Both the position numbers and the translations under genes were made by a program. From contig BFEA01000147.1 of assembly GCA_003427395.1 (NCBI GenBank), positions 495,108-559,107 on the forward strand: a stretch of 64,000 nucleotides of DNA, written 5' to 3'. This document shows, piece by piece, positions 51,930 through 62,767 of this stretch. How positions within the stretch are numbered: the stretch's first letter is position 1; each line of letters opens with the position of its first letter. The notes beneath the pieces were generated by a model. The model made no database searches. It was not told the origin of the DNA and saw nothing but the letters and a program-made list of their open reading frames with translations. This DNA is from Chara braunii. Lineage: Eukaryota > Streptophyta > Charophyceae > Charales > Characeae.

Positions 51930-52570
51930 GTTTAATTCCTGCATTTTATTAGGTAACTTTTTTTCTTACTTAGGTCAATTCTCGCATTTTTTGGGATCAT
52001 TTGTTATACTTGGCTTTATATAAATCTTGGAAAGGTACTTCTCTTACGAGAAGCGCTTCCGAAAAACCAAGGAGTTAGTCAAATCTGACTTTCAAAAGTT
52101 TAACTTTTTGTCTAAGTTTTATATCTCGCTTAGTAAAAATCTAAAAGGTTTTCTTTTCTAGGGGAAGTGATGCTAAATTTTTTGCTAACGCAGGGAGTTT
52201 GACAAAGTTTGACCTTAGAAAATCAAAATTATTTCAAACTTTATACTTAGCTTTGTATAAATTTTGGAAAACTACTTTTCCTACGAGAAGTGCGGCCGAA
52301 ATTTTTACAAATCTAAGGAGCTAGTTAAATTTTGTCATGGCAGGAACTCAAGTTTGTGTAGAGTTCGCATCTGACTTAGAATAAATATGAAAAGTCTACT
52401 TCTCTAAAGGAGATGCTGCCTAAATTTTTACTAATTCAGGGAGTTAGACAAAATTTGACTTTCTAGAGTTAAGGACTATTTCAGTTTTCGTATTTAGGCT
52501 AGTATAAATTCTAAGAAGACATTTTTCCTATGGGAAGCGCTGCCGAAATTTTCTTAATTTAAAAGGGATA
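51930..52570. repeat. Tandem repeat, ~115-124 bp period, with conserved hairpin
   Basis: Five units with a conserved hairpin at 52038 (CTTCTCTTACGAGAAG), 52153, 52275, 52399 and 52522. Each is followed by GCGCTTCCGAAA-like sequence and then by AGGGAGTTAGACAAA-TTTGACTTT. Spacings are 115, 122, 124 and 123 bp. The unit is A/T-rich and non-coding. Confidence 0.8.
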
Positions 52571-53051
52571 GATTACATTTTCACAGATGGCGATTCTGAC
52601 AATCCACCCTGCATATGGGAGATAATGTCAAAGGTCTACCTTTGTTTGGGCACTTGCTTAAAAATAGACTTAGACTTAGTTATCAGGAGAATTTTAAGTG
52701 ATAATGTGTTATGGAGATTCATTCCCCGTACATTCTTCGGGGATGGTTAATGGATGGTATATATTCCACCGATTATCTTACCGAAACAGTCTTTCTGATT
52801 ACAAATATATGTATTTATCAAACATACACTTCGTGATTTACTTAGTGTTATTTGTACACCATGTCCCGATGTGGATTCGGGATTTCATTACTGAATCGTA
52901 CTTCGGGATTTTCAGGATTCGACCGGTTATATCCTTACGTAGATTCGGGATTTCGTTACCGAATTGCACTTCGGGATTTTCGGGATTCGATCGGTTATAT
53001 CCTAACATGTATTCGGGATTTCGCTACCGAATCTCACTTCGGGATTTCCGT

Positions 53052-53066
53052 GATTTACTTAGTGTT
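53052..53066. repeat. Target-site duplication, left copy
   Basis: GATTTACTTAGTGTT, identical to 53751-53765 on the other side of the SINE. The string also occurs once in every higher-order satellite unit, so the match could partly reflect the array. However, the array resumes in register exactly here. Confidence 0.75.
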
Positions 53067-53750
53067 CTTCGTTTTTTAAAAAAGGGTTGTGAAGGTGTCG
53101 GGGTAAATGACCCAGGGAGGATATCCGTCAGAGGGCTTTCCGCATCGGGGTCAGCCCTACTCACGGTGCAGCGGGCCCACCCACTTACCCAGTGATCCGT
53201 CAAGGAGAGAGCTCACAAACCTTGCTACCAACCCGGGAGTATCAGCCCAGACCGGCACTACCAGGCCGCTGCGCCGGGGGTCACCCAACACCCACTCAGG
53301 GCTTCACCTCCCTATGGCTCCACGGTCGGGAAGCGTCAGCACCACAGCCACCGTGGTGCCGCAAGGACGCGCCAGTTCCTGCTAGGCGAGGAGTGACCCC
53401 CTCACTCCTCCCACACGCGCCAACTGAGCCTGCCCCTCCCCCCCCATGGCCTCGACAACCCCAAGGGGAGGCACACGCTCAACCGTTGCGGGGACCCAGG
53501 AAGTATTGTTGGGTTGTCAGCATCTAGTGGGCACCTTTGCTGGTGGCTCCCCAAGCCCAGTGCTAAGCGGTGTACCTCGGTGTACATCCGTGCCCCTGGG
53601 AGCGTGCGCGCTCAGTATGTGAGTGGTAGTGTGTCAACCTAACGCCGTGCTGGCGGCATATGCACAAGGTTGCGGATTTGAACCCGCGACCTCAGACCAC
53701 AATGTGCATTTCCAATCGGTGCCCTAACCACTGGGCCATCCGCCACTCAC
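53067..53750 (-). mobile_element. tRNA-derived SINE (684 bp) in the satellite
   Basis: On the minus strand the element starts with a tRNA-like head. The A box is TGGCCCAGTGGTTAGGG (complement of 53722-53738) and the B box is GGTTCAAATCC (complement of 53674-53684), 38 bp apart in between. These are the internal RNA polymerase III promoter elements. The head recalls a class II (Ser/Leu) tRNA. A ~590-bp GC-rich body follows and ends in a short T/A-run (CCCTTTTTTAAAAAACG). Flanked by a 15-bp duplication of satellite sequence. It is long for a tRNA SINE; no coding is seen. Confidence 0.78.
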
Positions 53751-56215
53751 GATTTACTTAGTGTTTTTTGTACACCATGTCCCGATGTGAATTCGGGATT
53801 TCGTTACCGAATCACACTTCGGGATTGTTGGGATTCCATCGGTTGTATTGAAACGTGGATTCGGGATTTCGTTACCGAATCGCACTTCGGGATTTTCGGG
53901 ATTCGACCGGTTATATCCCGACGTGGATTCGGGATTTCGTTACCGAATTGCACTTCGGGATTTTCGGCATTCGATTGGTTATGTCGCGACGTGTATTCAG
54001 GATTTCGCTATCGAATCTCACTTCGGGATTTTCGTGATTTACTTAGTGTTATTTGTACACCATGTCCCGATGTGGATTCGGGATTTCTTTATCGAATCAC
54101 ACTTCAGGATTGTTGAGATTCCATCGGTTATATTCCGACGTGGATTTGGGATTTCGTTACTGAATTGCACTTCAGGATTTTCGGGACTCGATCAGTTATA
54201 TCCCGACATAAATTCGGGATTTCAGTACCGAATTGCACTTCGGGATTTTCAGTATTCGATCGGTTGTATCCCGACGTGTATTCGAGATTTCGCTACCTAG
54301 TCTCACTTCGAGATTTCTGTAATTTACTTAGTGTTATTTGTACACCATGTCCCGATGTGGATTCGGGATTTTGTTACCGAATCACACTTCGGGATTGTCG
54401 GGATTCGATCGGTTATATTCCGACGTGGATTCGGGATTTCGTTACCGAATCGCACTTCGGGATTTTCAGGATTCGACCAGTTATATCCCGACGTGGATTC
54501 GGGATTTCATTACCGAATTGCACTTCGGGATTTTCGGGGTTCTATCCCGATATATATTCCAGATTTCGCTATAGAATCTCACTTCAGGATTTCCGTGATT
54601 TACTTAGTATTATTTGTACACCATGTCCCGATATGGATTCGGGATTTCATTACCGAATCATACTTCGGGATTGTCGGGATTCCATCGGTTATATTCCGAC
54701 GTGGATTCGGAATTTCGTTACGGAACCGCACTTCGGGCTTTTCGGGATTCGGCCGGTTATATCCCGAAGTGGATTCGGGATTTCGTTACCGAATTGCACT
54801 TCGGGATTTTCGGGATTCCATCAATTATATATATTCCGACATATCTTCGGGATTTCGCTATGGAATCTCACTTCGGGATTTCCGTGATTTACTTAGTGTT
54901 ATTTGTACACCATGTCCCGATGTGGATTCAGGATTTCGTTACCGAATCACACTTCGGGATTGTAGGGATTCCATCGGTTATACACCAACGTGGATTTGGG
55001 ATTTCGTTACCGAATCGCACTAAGTCTTCGGAATTTACGAGATTTGACTGGTTGTATCCCGACGTGGATTCGGGATTTCGTTACCGAATTGCACTTCGGG
55101 ATTTTTTTGGGATTCGATCGGTTATATCCCGACGTATATTCGGGATTTCGCTACCGAATCTCACTTCGAGATTTCCATGATTTACTTAGTGTTATTTGTA
55201 CATCATTTTCCGATGTGTATTCGAGATTTCGTTACGGAGTCACACTTCGAGATTGTAGGGATTCAATCTATTATATACCGACGTGGATTCGAGATTTCCT
55301 TACCGAATCGCACTTCGGGATTTTCGGGATTCGACCGGTTATATTCCGATGTGGATTCGAGATTTCGTTACCGAATTGCACTTCGGGATTTTCAGGATTC
55401 CATCGGTTATATTCCGATGTGGATTCGATGAGTTATATCCTGACGTGTATTCGGGATTCGATGAGTTATATCCTGACGTGTATTCGGGTCTTCTCTACCG
55501 AATCTCACTTTCAGATTTTTGTCGTTTACTTGGTGTTATTTGTACACCATGTCCCGATATGGATTCGGGAATTCGTTACCGAATCACACTTCAGGATTGT
55601 TGGGATTCCATCGGTTATATTCGGACGTGGACTCGGGATTTCGTTACCAAATTGCACTTCGGGATTTTCGGGATCCGACTGGTTATATCCCGACGTGGAT
55701 TCGGGATTTCGTTACCGAATTGCACTTCGGGATTTTCGGGATTCGATCGGTTATATCCCGACATGTATCCAGGATTTCGCTATCGAATCTCACTTCGGGG
55801 TTTCCGTGATTTACTTAGTGTTATTTGCACACCATGTCCCGATGTGGATTCGGGATTTCGTTACCGAGTCACACTTCGGGATTTTCGGGATTCATCCGTT
55901 ATATTCCGAAGTGGATTCGGGATTTCGTTATTCTACCGCACTTTGGGATTTTCGGGATTCGATCGGCTATATCCCGACGTGTATTCGGGATTTCATCACC
56001 GAATTGCACTTCGGGATTTTCGGGATTCGGTCGGTTATATCCCGACGTGTATTCGGAATTTTGCTATTGAATCTCAGTTTGGGATTTTCGTGATTCACTT
56101 GGTGTTATTTGTATATTATATCCCGATGTGGATTCGGGATTTCGTTACCGAATTGCACTTCGGGATTTTCGTGATTTGGCAAGTTATATCCCGACGTGCA
56201 TTTGAGATTTTGATA

Positions 56216-56255
56216 NNNNNNNNNNNNNNNNNNNNNNNNNNNNNNNNNNNNNNNN
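56216..56255. other. Assembly gap (40 N) in the satellite
   Basis: Run of N inside the array, so the number of satellite units is not reliable. Confidence 0.95.
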
Positions 56256-56515
56256 TTTGATACTGAAAAACACTTCTGAATCTTCGTGATTTACTTAAGT
56301 GTTATTTTTGCACCATGTCCCGATGTGGATTCGGGATTTCGTTACCGAATCGCACATCGGGATTTTCGGGATTTGATCGGTTATCTCCCGACGTCGATTC
56401 GCAATTTCATTATCGAATCGCACTTCATAATTTTCAAGACTCACTCTATCATATCCTGACGTGGATTCGGAATTTCATTACCGAATCGCACTTGAGGAAT
56501 TTCGGGATCTACTTT

Positions 56516-57780
56516 TTTGGCATTAGAGCAAATTTAGGATCAACTTACTGATATTTCTAAAACATAAAAAAACAAAACAATGTAAAAAAAAAGGATACAA
56601 AAATTGAGAGGAAAAAGAAACAGGTAGAACATTAAAGGTGGAAGCGTGAAATTAAAATAAAAAAAATCAAGGATTAAAAAAAAAAAAATAGAATCAAATA
56701 AAAATAACGGTGGAAAATAAATTAGGTAAAAATTAAAAATATTTGAAAACAATGTACGCCAGCCTAGCGACACAAAAAATTATCTTTTTTTTTTTTTTTT
56801 AATTCGGCATTGCAGCGAATTCAAAATTTATTTAGTGATATTTCGATAACAGATCCCGATGTGTATTAAAACAATAATATAAAAAAATAATTAAGATTCT
56901 GAAAGAAAAACGTAGAAGATTAAGGATGGAAGTGAAAAATTAAAATAAAAAACAAAGGGAAATTAAAAAAAACAAAAACAAATCTGGAATCAAATAAAAA
57001 AAGGTGGAAAAAAAAATATGTAAAAATCACTTGCCCTGCCGGGCTAAGACAATAAATAAATAAATAAATAATTTTTTAACTTTATTTTTATTTTTTATTT
57101 TTCGTAAAAACTTTGAATATGACCCTGAGGCAAAAGTTGTTCAGTTCCTTTTCCTGCATAACATAATTTTTTTGCAGATTTTTTTGATTTATTTTTGCTT
57201 TCTTTTTTTGTTGAGACCTACTTTGGCCCTTGCACGGTCTGGCCGTACAGAAAACAAGGTCACCCGGGCGACCCGGCTGGTCGTTTAAGTAAAAATTAAA
57301 AATAGTTTAACAAAATATGTAGCTAGGTGACACAAAAAATATATATATATTTTTCCCCGCAGGGGAGCAATTTCCCGCTCAGTGAGACGAACCCCAATCC
57401 CGCTCACTCATATCTCTGAGTCGCCAGGGTATAAGTGAAGTTCCCTTGGAGAGAAATTCTCACAAACTGAAGAAACAATATTCAGATCAGAGTCATCATA
57501 GTAAAGAAGAAATTGAAGATAATCACTCGGTCACTCAGCGCTTCCCAAGTTCAACAGGACTCACACAAGCGGCAAATGACAGGTTCGCAGATGATGAATG
57601 TCACCACGAAAACGATTGGCAAGCATTAGTGTTAAATGCAACATCAAGAAAGTTAGTTGCAGCTTAAAAAAGAAAGAAGAATGGCTGCATTGAAATAGCA
57701 TGTTTGGTCGGAATGAACAACAGGGACATCGTGATGAATACCGACAGTGGTTAGACGTCAATTGTTTGCTATTCTTTGAT
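56516..57780. repeat. A/T-rich DNA with a duplicated A-rich segment
   Basis: No gene. AAATTAAAATAAAAAA...AATCAAATAAAAA-GGTGGAAAA-TAAAAAT occurs at about 56640-56740 and 56935-57030. A related AAATTAAAAATA...AGCTAGGTGACACAAAAAAT recurs near 57291-57345, matching 56730-56780. Probably an old, partly duplicated repeat. An ORF at 57446-57667 (73 codons) is not supported by anything else. Confidence 0.5.
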
Positions 57781-57900
57781 ATTTGCAGTTCTCGGCAGCA
57801 AATGCGACTCATAACACAGTTCAAAACTGTTGCGGCCCTTAGTGTAGAGATCAACAGTTGTAGCGCTCTACACGTTGCATTAACTCTCCGACTTGGGATT

Positions 57901-57979
<79 letters not shown>

Positions 57980-58241
57980 TGATCTGCCTCAATTGCTTAA
58001 AATGCACAACCTTTGTATTCCATCACTTCACTAGAGCAATTGCAGCTTAAAGAATAAAGAAAAGTAGTTGAATTGAATTAGCACGTTTGGTTGCATTGGA
58101 CAATAGGGACATTGTTGTTCGTAGTACTCAGTAGCAAATGTCACTCGTAACGCTGTTCCAAACTGTTGCGGCCTTTAGTGATGGAGATTAGCAGTTGCAA
58201 CTCCTCCAGATGTTGTATTTACTCTCAGGCATGGGATTCCG

Positions 58242-58303
<62 letters not shown>

Positions 58304-58390
58304 ACTTCACTTGATTTCTTGTACAAGTTCTATCTAGATTGCATAAAATGCACAACCCTTGAACTCCATCTCTGCACGTAAAGTTGACTA
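57780..58390. repeat. Tandem segmental duplication with two CT microsatellites
   Basis: Copies at about 57785-58040 and 58120-58375 share AGCAAATGCGACTC/AGCAAATGTCACTC, AAACTGTTGCGGCC, ATGGGATT/TTGGGATT, a CT microsatellite (57904-57970 and 58242-58300), GACTTCACTTGAT and AAAATGCACAACC. The period is ~335 bp. The microsatellites sit at the same place in each copy, so a short CT seed predates the duplication. Confidence 0.8.
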
Positions 58391-60056
58391 GTGCATCATG
58401 AAACATCCACTAGGCAAAAACTCGTCAAAAATTTTTAATTGATGCGAGAGGAGACATACCTATCATATAGACACATAACAAGTGGTTCGCATGTTATAAG
58501 AAGTCTTTAAGGTATGTAAAGGGATACTATTTTATGTGTTTCGTTTTGTGTTTGTCTGTGTTTTCTTTGCCACTTTTTTTTTCCATTCTGGTGAGTGTAA
58601 GCCCGACTGTTTTTCTACCACGAAGTTGTGCCATTGCAGCAACAGTACTGACAAAGCCATCCTTTTGTAGGCTGAAGGATCCCCGGGCAACATTGACTAC
58701 TTCATTTTTTTATTTTAATTATTCTTGTTTTTTTTTTCATAAAAAATCCATGGTGTAGTAGAGGGCAAAGACCAGGCCTCGGGAAGTCCCTATGGTACTC
58801 ATCCATTGGGAGGTAAGATAAGTTACTAGGCTCCCCTGGGGGAGTCACCTCAAAGTGGCATCACAATGACATGACTTATACTGGTGCTCAGATCGCAAGT
58901 CGTGATCTGCGCCAACGCTTACCGGACTCCATTTTCATACAGGATTGACTGCAAGTTTGTGTCCCTCCCCAACCCTGTGAATTGAGTTTATTAGGTTTAA
59001 GCTTGAAATAGACAAACCCCTAGCTGTTGATTTCTTGTGTCTTACCTCAGTCCTGGTTGACTGTTACATGATTCTTAGGCGATCCGCAACCGCAATCTGT
59101 TTTTTTACATTCCTATGGAAAAACGTTGATACTTTTCAGCTGACTGGTAGATGATTCATATGTGACCTGCAAGCGCAATGTGTTTTTTTGCAGGCCCATG
59201 AAAAAACACTGATGCTTTTCTATTTTTTGAACCTGTGGTGCTGCAGGTACAGTTTTCCCTCAACTTACTCAAATGATAACTGTCATTTTGGATCTGTATT
59301 GGTACAAGTATATGAACATAATAAGACTCAACTTTCTTATATCATTTATCTGTCAAATTGACCATGAGAAGAAGAACACCACAGATGCTGGCAAGATCAA
59401 ACGTCGAGTTCTTCAAACAAACGAAGAAAACTGCAGTGAGAAAAACAAAGGTTGCTGCGATTGTTGTGTTCGGGCTTGCTGTTGCTTCTCTTCAAGGCTT
59501 TGAGTGACCGTCAGTCAAGGCCTTATGTACTGTAACTTGCGAATATTGCTGTTGTTTCAAGACACTGCCAATTTTGTCGGAACGTTCGGCGGTTCATAGG
59601 CTTTGTCGGGGCAATGGTAGAAGGCGACGGGATGGGACCTCCATGATGTTACTTCTTTCTATTTGACATCCCGCTCTCCGGGTATTTGTTGATCATTGTC
59701 TACGGGAGACTTTGTGCATGTTCCTTTGTGTGTGTGCACCCTGCTTTGCCTCCCCCACTACCAAGGCAGGTCGTGTTCTAATTGAAGACCACCTGTGTTC
59801 TATACTAGCGCAGCCCGTTTGGACGTCCGGCGTTGCGTTCTCTTCGGGTTTGCGTTGTGACATGTCAATGCTGCTTCGCTTCCAGATAGGACTTAGATGA
59901 TATCACGTACATTGGTCTTCCGTACATTACGTTCTCTTCGCGTTTGCGCTGTGACATGTCAATGCTGCTTCGGTTTTGCGCTGTGACATATCAATGCTGC
60001 TTCTCTTCGGGTTTGCGTTGTGACGGGTATATAAGGTGAATTTTCGACCCTCCTTT

Positions 60057-60059
<3 letters not shown>
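58391..60059. other. No gene; two further short tandem repeats
   Basis: About 59056-59218 holds two ~84-bp copies (GACTG..ATGATTC...GCAA-CGCAAT-TGTTTTTTT...GAAAAA...GATRCTTTT). About 59835-60030 holds four copies of a TTCGGGTTTGCGTTGTGACA-like unit followed by TGTCAATGCTGCTTC. The rest is unremarkable, with short ORFs only. Confidence 0.55.

Positions 60060-60089
<30 letters not shown>
60060..60089 (-). repeat. Poly(A) tail of LINE-3 (T-run on + strand)
   Basis: Thirty T residues immediately beyond the LINE-3 3' module, in the orientation expected for the tail of a minus-strand element. Confidence 0.85.
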
Positions 60090-60093
<4 letters not shown>

Positions 60094-60356
60094 CGATAAC
60101 TCCATCTATTGGTGGGGAGCAACACCTGCAAGAAACCGGGTCCAGCGTCCCTTGAATTATTTGAATACATGAGTAAAAAAAATGATATGAAAGAATATTA
60201 TGCTTGAACTATAGAGTTAGATGAGAAGTGTCTCTTCACCCCATTAGCGCGCCATATCTAGCTGCTTCATTCTAACACTCTTCTCATCTTATCTATCCAC
60301 CTAATTAACATAAAATGTGGATATCATGAATATCCTTTTTTTCTTCTTTTTTGACT

Positions 60357-62384
60357 TCATTCATACCCAAACCGAGCCCTTGGGACCAGACTTAGTGCTG
60401 AGGGGGGAAAAAGGTCTGGGAAATCTGAAAGTGGACGTAAAGGGATAGTTGGACCGATCATAGTCAAGTCATTAAAAACAAGCTTATAATCCTTTCTCAG
60501 CTCTTCCTTTTCTCCTCTCCTTGCCCATTCCCATTCAACCTTCCCCATTTCCCCCCCCTGGGTTCCTCCTAGCCAGCATTGGTTGAATCGTTGAATGTGC
60601 TGCAGGATTTCCTTTAGTGAGGATATAAATTTTATTTTTTCTTGAGACTGTTCCCATTTTATATAGATATCAGTTTGTATTTGTTGCTTAACTGTGTCAG
60701 TGAGTTCCGGTCCATCTAGTCTGACTCCTTCCATTTCATTCGTATATCTTCTCAACCATATTGCCCATAAAACCGTTCTCCTACCCATATTATATACATT
60801 TTATGAGAATTCATCAATAAATTCAGGGGACCAGGTTTCAAGAAGAAGGGCTCTCCAGTCCCATGGCCATTGGACTTTTGTTTCCAAATTAGACCAAATG
60901 AGGTCCCACCATCTTTATAGCCAAATTGCCCCAAGGCACTGTAAGAATACATGCTCGATTGTCTCAGGAATTAACTTGGAAGGAAACTCAAATTTACAAA
61001 ATTTACACAATGGAAGCGCTTTCCCTCTTTGTTAGAAGGTCGATCTATCTATAAGCCAATCATTTGTGGGTAGACATCTATGCTCTATTTGCCATTGTAG
61101 TGAAGCCACTTTTGCGGGTTTAATTTTGGTCTTACTAAACCAGTTTACCTTCCTTAGTGATTTTTTATTTACATTAAGATGCTTCATCCATCTTTCTTTT
61201 ACCTTGTCCTTTAAAAAAATCTTCGGGCGAAGCATCCTATAAGTGGACTTTACTGTTAACGTGTGAAGAGTACAAACATACCCTCTTCCTCTCCTTCCCA
61301 TATTAGACCGTTTCCAATTTGCAGGATCAAAAGGCAGATGACATATATGTGTATTAGGTTTAAATGCTACCCATTTGTCTTTGTCCTTCAATACTCTGAT
61401 TCTGAATACCTTCTCCTTTGTCACATTTTTTATAGTATTTTGGTCCTTGATTATAATTGTTTGGTTATTATCAATTTCATAGGTAGTGAGAAGGATCTCC
61501 TCATCCTCCAAAACTACTACAATACTACCTATGATATTTGACTGAGCATTCATAGCAACCCAATCACCTTCTAATAACTGAGGGCCCTTTTTTAGGATCC
61601 TTACCCAATCCAAAGGCATCCAGTCAATTAAATTTTTTAAGGCTTTCTTAGAATGATGACAATACCTAAGGTGGGTCTGTAACTGTGAAGGGGTAATCCA
61701 CTCTCTCTCTTCGCTGTTCCCGATGTTTTTTATTATAACGATACCATGTTTAACCCACCCTCTCCAGGGAGAATCTTCACAATGAAGTACACATCCTTGA
61801 GGATCTTTAAGAAGATTATTATCAAAAAGTGGTTGTTGACATACTTCTTCCCATCTATCAGGGGGGGTTTGGTCTGTTAATGGTAATCTCCTCCATGTTT
61901 TAATGAGGTTAGTCCAAAACGAATCATTGTCTAAATCCATTATTGTCACCTTCCTATCTGATACTCTTTGATCCATTGGTTCATTCATTATCCCTCTTGG
62001 AATGGTCCAAAACCTGTTTTCAAGCCATATCATTGGATCTATGTTGTCAGGTGTCTTCGGTGCCAGACGTCTGATTTGTTCCCATGCCAATCCACTCCAA
62101 GGGGTTTGGGGATTAAAGCGTAGGCGTTTAATCCATTGGATTGATAGGGTCATAGCTTGTAAGGAAGGATCAATGATGTCTAACCCTCCTCTTACCTTGC
62201 GTTGCATCACTGATTGCCACGCTACCCTACTAATTACATTATCAAGCTTATGGTTTCCTCTCCATAAAAAAGAAGATAGTTGACGTTGCAGGGTCTTTAT
62301 CTCTTTGTTTTTTAACGCCCATATTGCTAATTTATACCAGATCGAGGCTAGGACCACATTATTGATTATCAGAGTACGACCAAA
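60357..62384 (-). pseudogene. LINE-3 ORF2: RT connector and C-terminal zinc-binding region
   Basis: On the minus strand the frame runs from the MITE junction to 61032: SLFGRTLIINNVV, FLWRGNHKLDNVISRVAWQS, RWEEVCQQPLFDN, LRYCHHSKK, MLRPKIFLKD, SLQWQIEHRCLPTNDWL. A TAA follows at a Glu/Gln-like position (LINE-1 has RTSLEQKG, here RSTF-stop-QRGK). After it the Cys/His cluster (CKFCKF, ETIEHVFLQC) and VLWAIWLRRYTNEMEG continue, with one or two further stops, to 60357. The tail DFPDLFPP corresponds to NFPDFSPP in LINE-1. Few lesions for a LINE of this age. Confidence 0.85.
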
Positions 62385-62392
62385 GAGAGAAG
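62385..62392. repeat. 8-bp target-site duplication of the MITE, left copy
   Basis: GAGAGAAG here is repeated at 62760-62767. Removing one copy and the insert restores the LINE-3 reading frame (KHTSLFGR). Eight base pairs is the duplication length made by hAT transposases. Confidence 0.8.
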
Positions 62393-62759
62393 CTGTGTAG
62401 TATCGTGTTCGGGTTTGGTGACCGAACCCGAACGTTCGGGACTGAACGCGAACGAGCGCCGAAACTCTCTGAACACAAACATAAAAATATTTAAAAAAAA
62501 AACAAAAAAAAGAGTTCTCCAAAAAATCGGAAAAACATATATGTTATGTAAAATAATAATACAAACAACTTTTGCCTTGGAGGTTTGGTCAAATTCGTAA
62601 CCAAACTCGAGTTAAAAATAAAAAACAAAAAAACAAGTGTTTTTTTTTTTTTTTTTTTTGAATATGTTCGGCCGAACACGTTCGGATGGCATTCGGCCGA
62701 ACACCCGAACATGTTCGGACGTTCAGAAAAGCTCCGAACATGTTCAGTGTGCTACACAG
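62393..62759. mobile_element. hAT-type MITE (367 bp)
   Basis: Starts CTGTGTAG and ends CTACACAG (perfect 8-bp terminal inverted repeats), with an 8-bp target-site duplication. Subterminal regions are packed with GTTCGG/CCGAAC motifs in both orientations, as is common for hAT transposase binding sites. The core is A/T-rich with A- and T-runs (62641-62659). No transposase coding, so it is non-autonomous. Confidence 0.82.
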
Positions 62760-62767
62760 GAGAGAAG

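Larger units (their letters stand above)
52840..56515 (+). repeat. 68-bp satellite array with ~285-bp higher-order repeat
   Basis: The unit is GTGGATTCGGGATTTCGTTA-CCGAATCGCACTTCGGGATT-TTCGGGATTCGACCGGTTAT-ATCCCGAC (68 bp). A variant unit carrying GTGATTTACTTAGTGTTATT recurs at about 53751, 54033, 54318, 54597, 54885, 55180, 55525, 55808 and 56092, i.e. every ~280-290 bp (one at 345). The order is therefore three to four basic units per higher-order unit. Because 68 is not divisible by three and the unit has few stops, long ORFs appear in all three forward frames; they are not genes. It is interrupted by a SINE (53067-53750) and a 40-N gap (56216-56255). It degrades after ~56450. Confidence 0.93.

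Noticed and set aside
52038-52536. Possible CRISPR array because of regularly spaced hairpin repeats
   Set aside because: Spacers are themselves repetitive, the repeats are imperfect, no cas genes are present and the context is a eukaryotic repeat region.
53670-53750. A functional tRNA gene on the minus strand
   Set aside because: A and B boxes are good, but it is fused to a 590-bp body and flanked by a target-site duplication, and I could not fold clean acceptor and anticodon stems; SINE head is the better explanation.
52698-56551. Repeat protein of SGFRYRIALRDF units, up to 367 codons
   Set aside because: Unit length of 68 bp makes every frame equally open and the frame changes at each unit; no fixed start or conserved frame.
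57446-57667. 73-codon ORF as a small gene
   Set aside because: Length is within chance for the region, no similarity, and it lies in a repeat-rich stretch.
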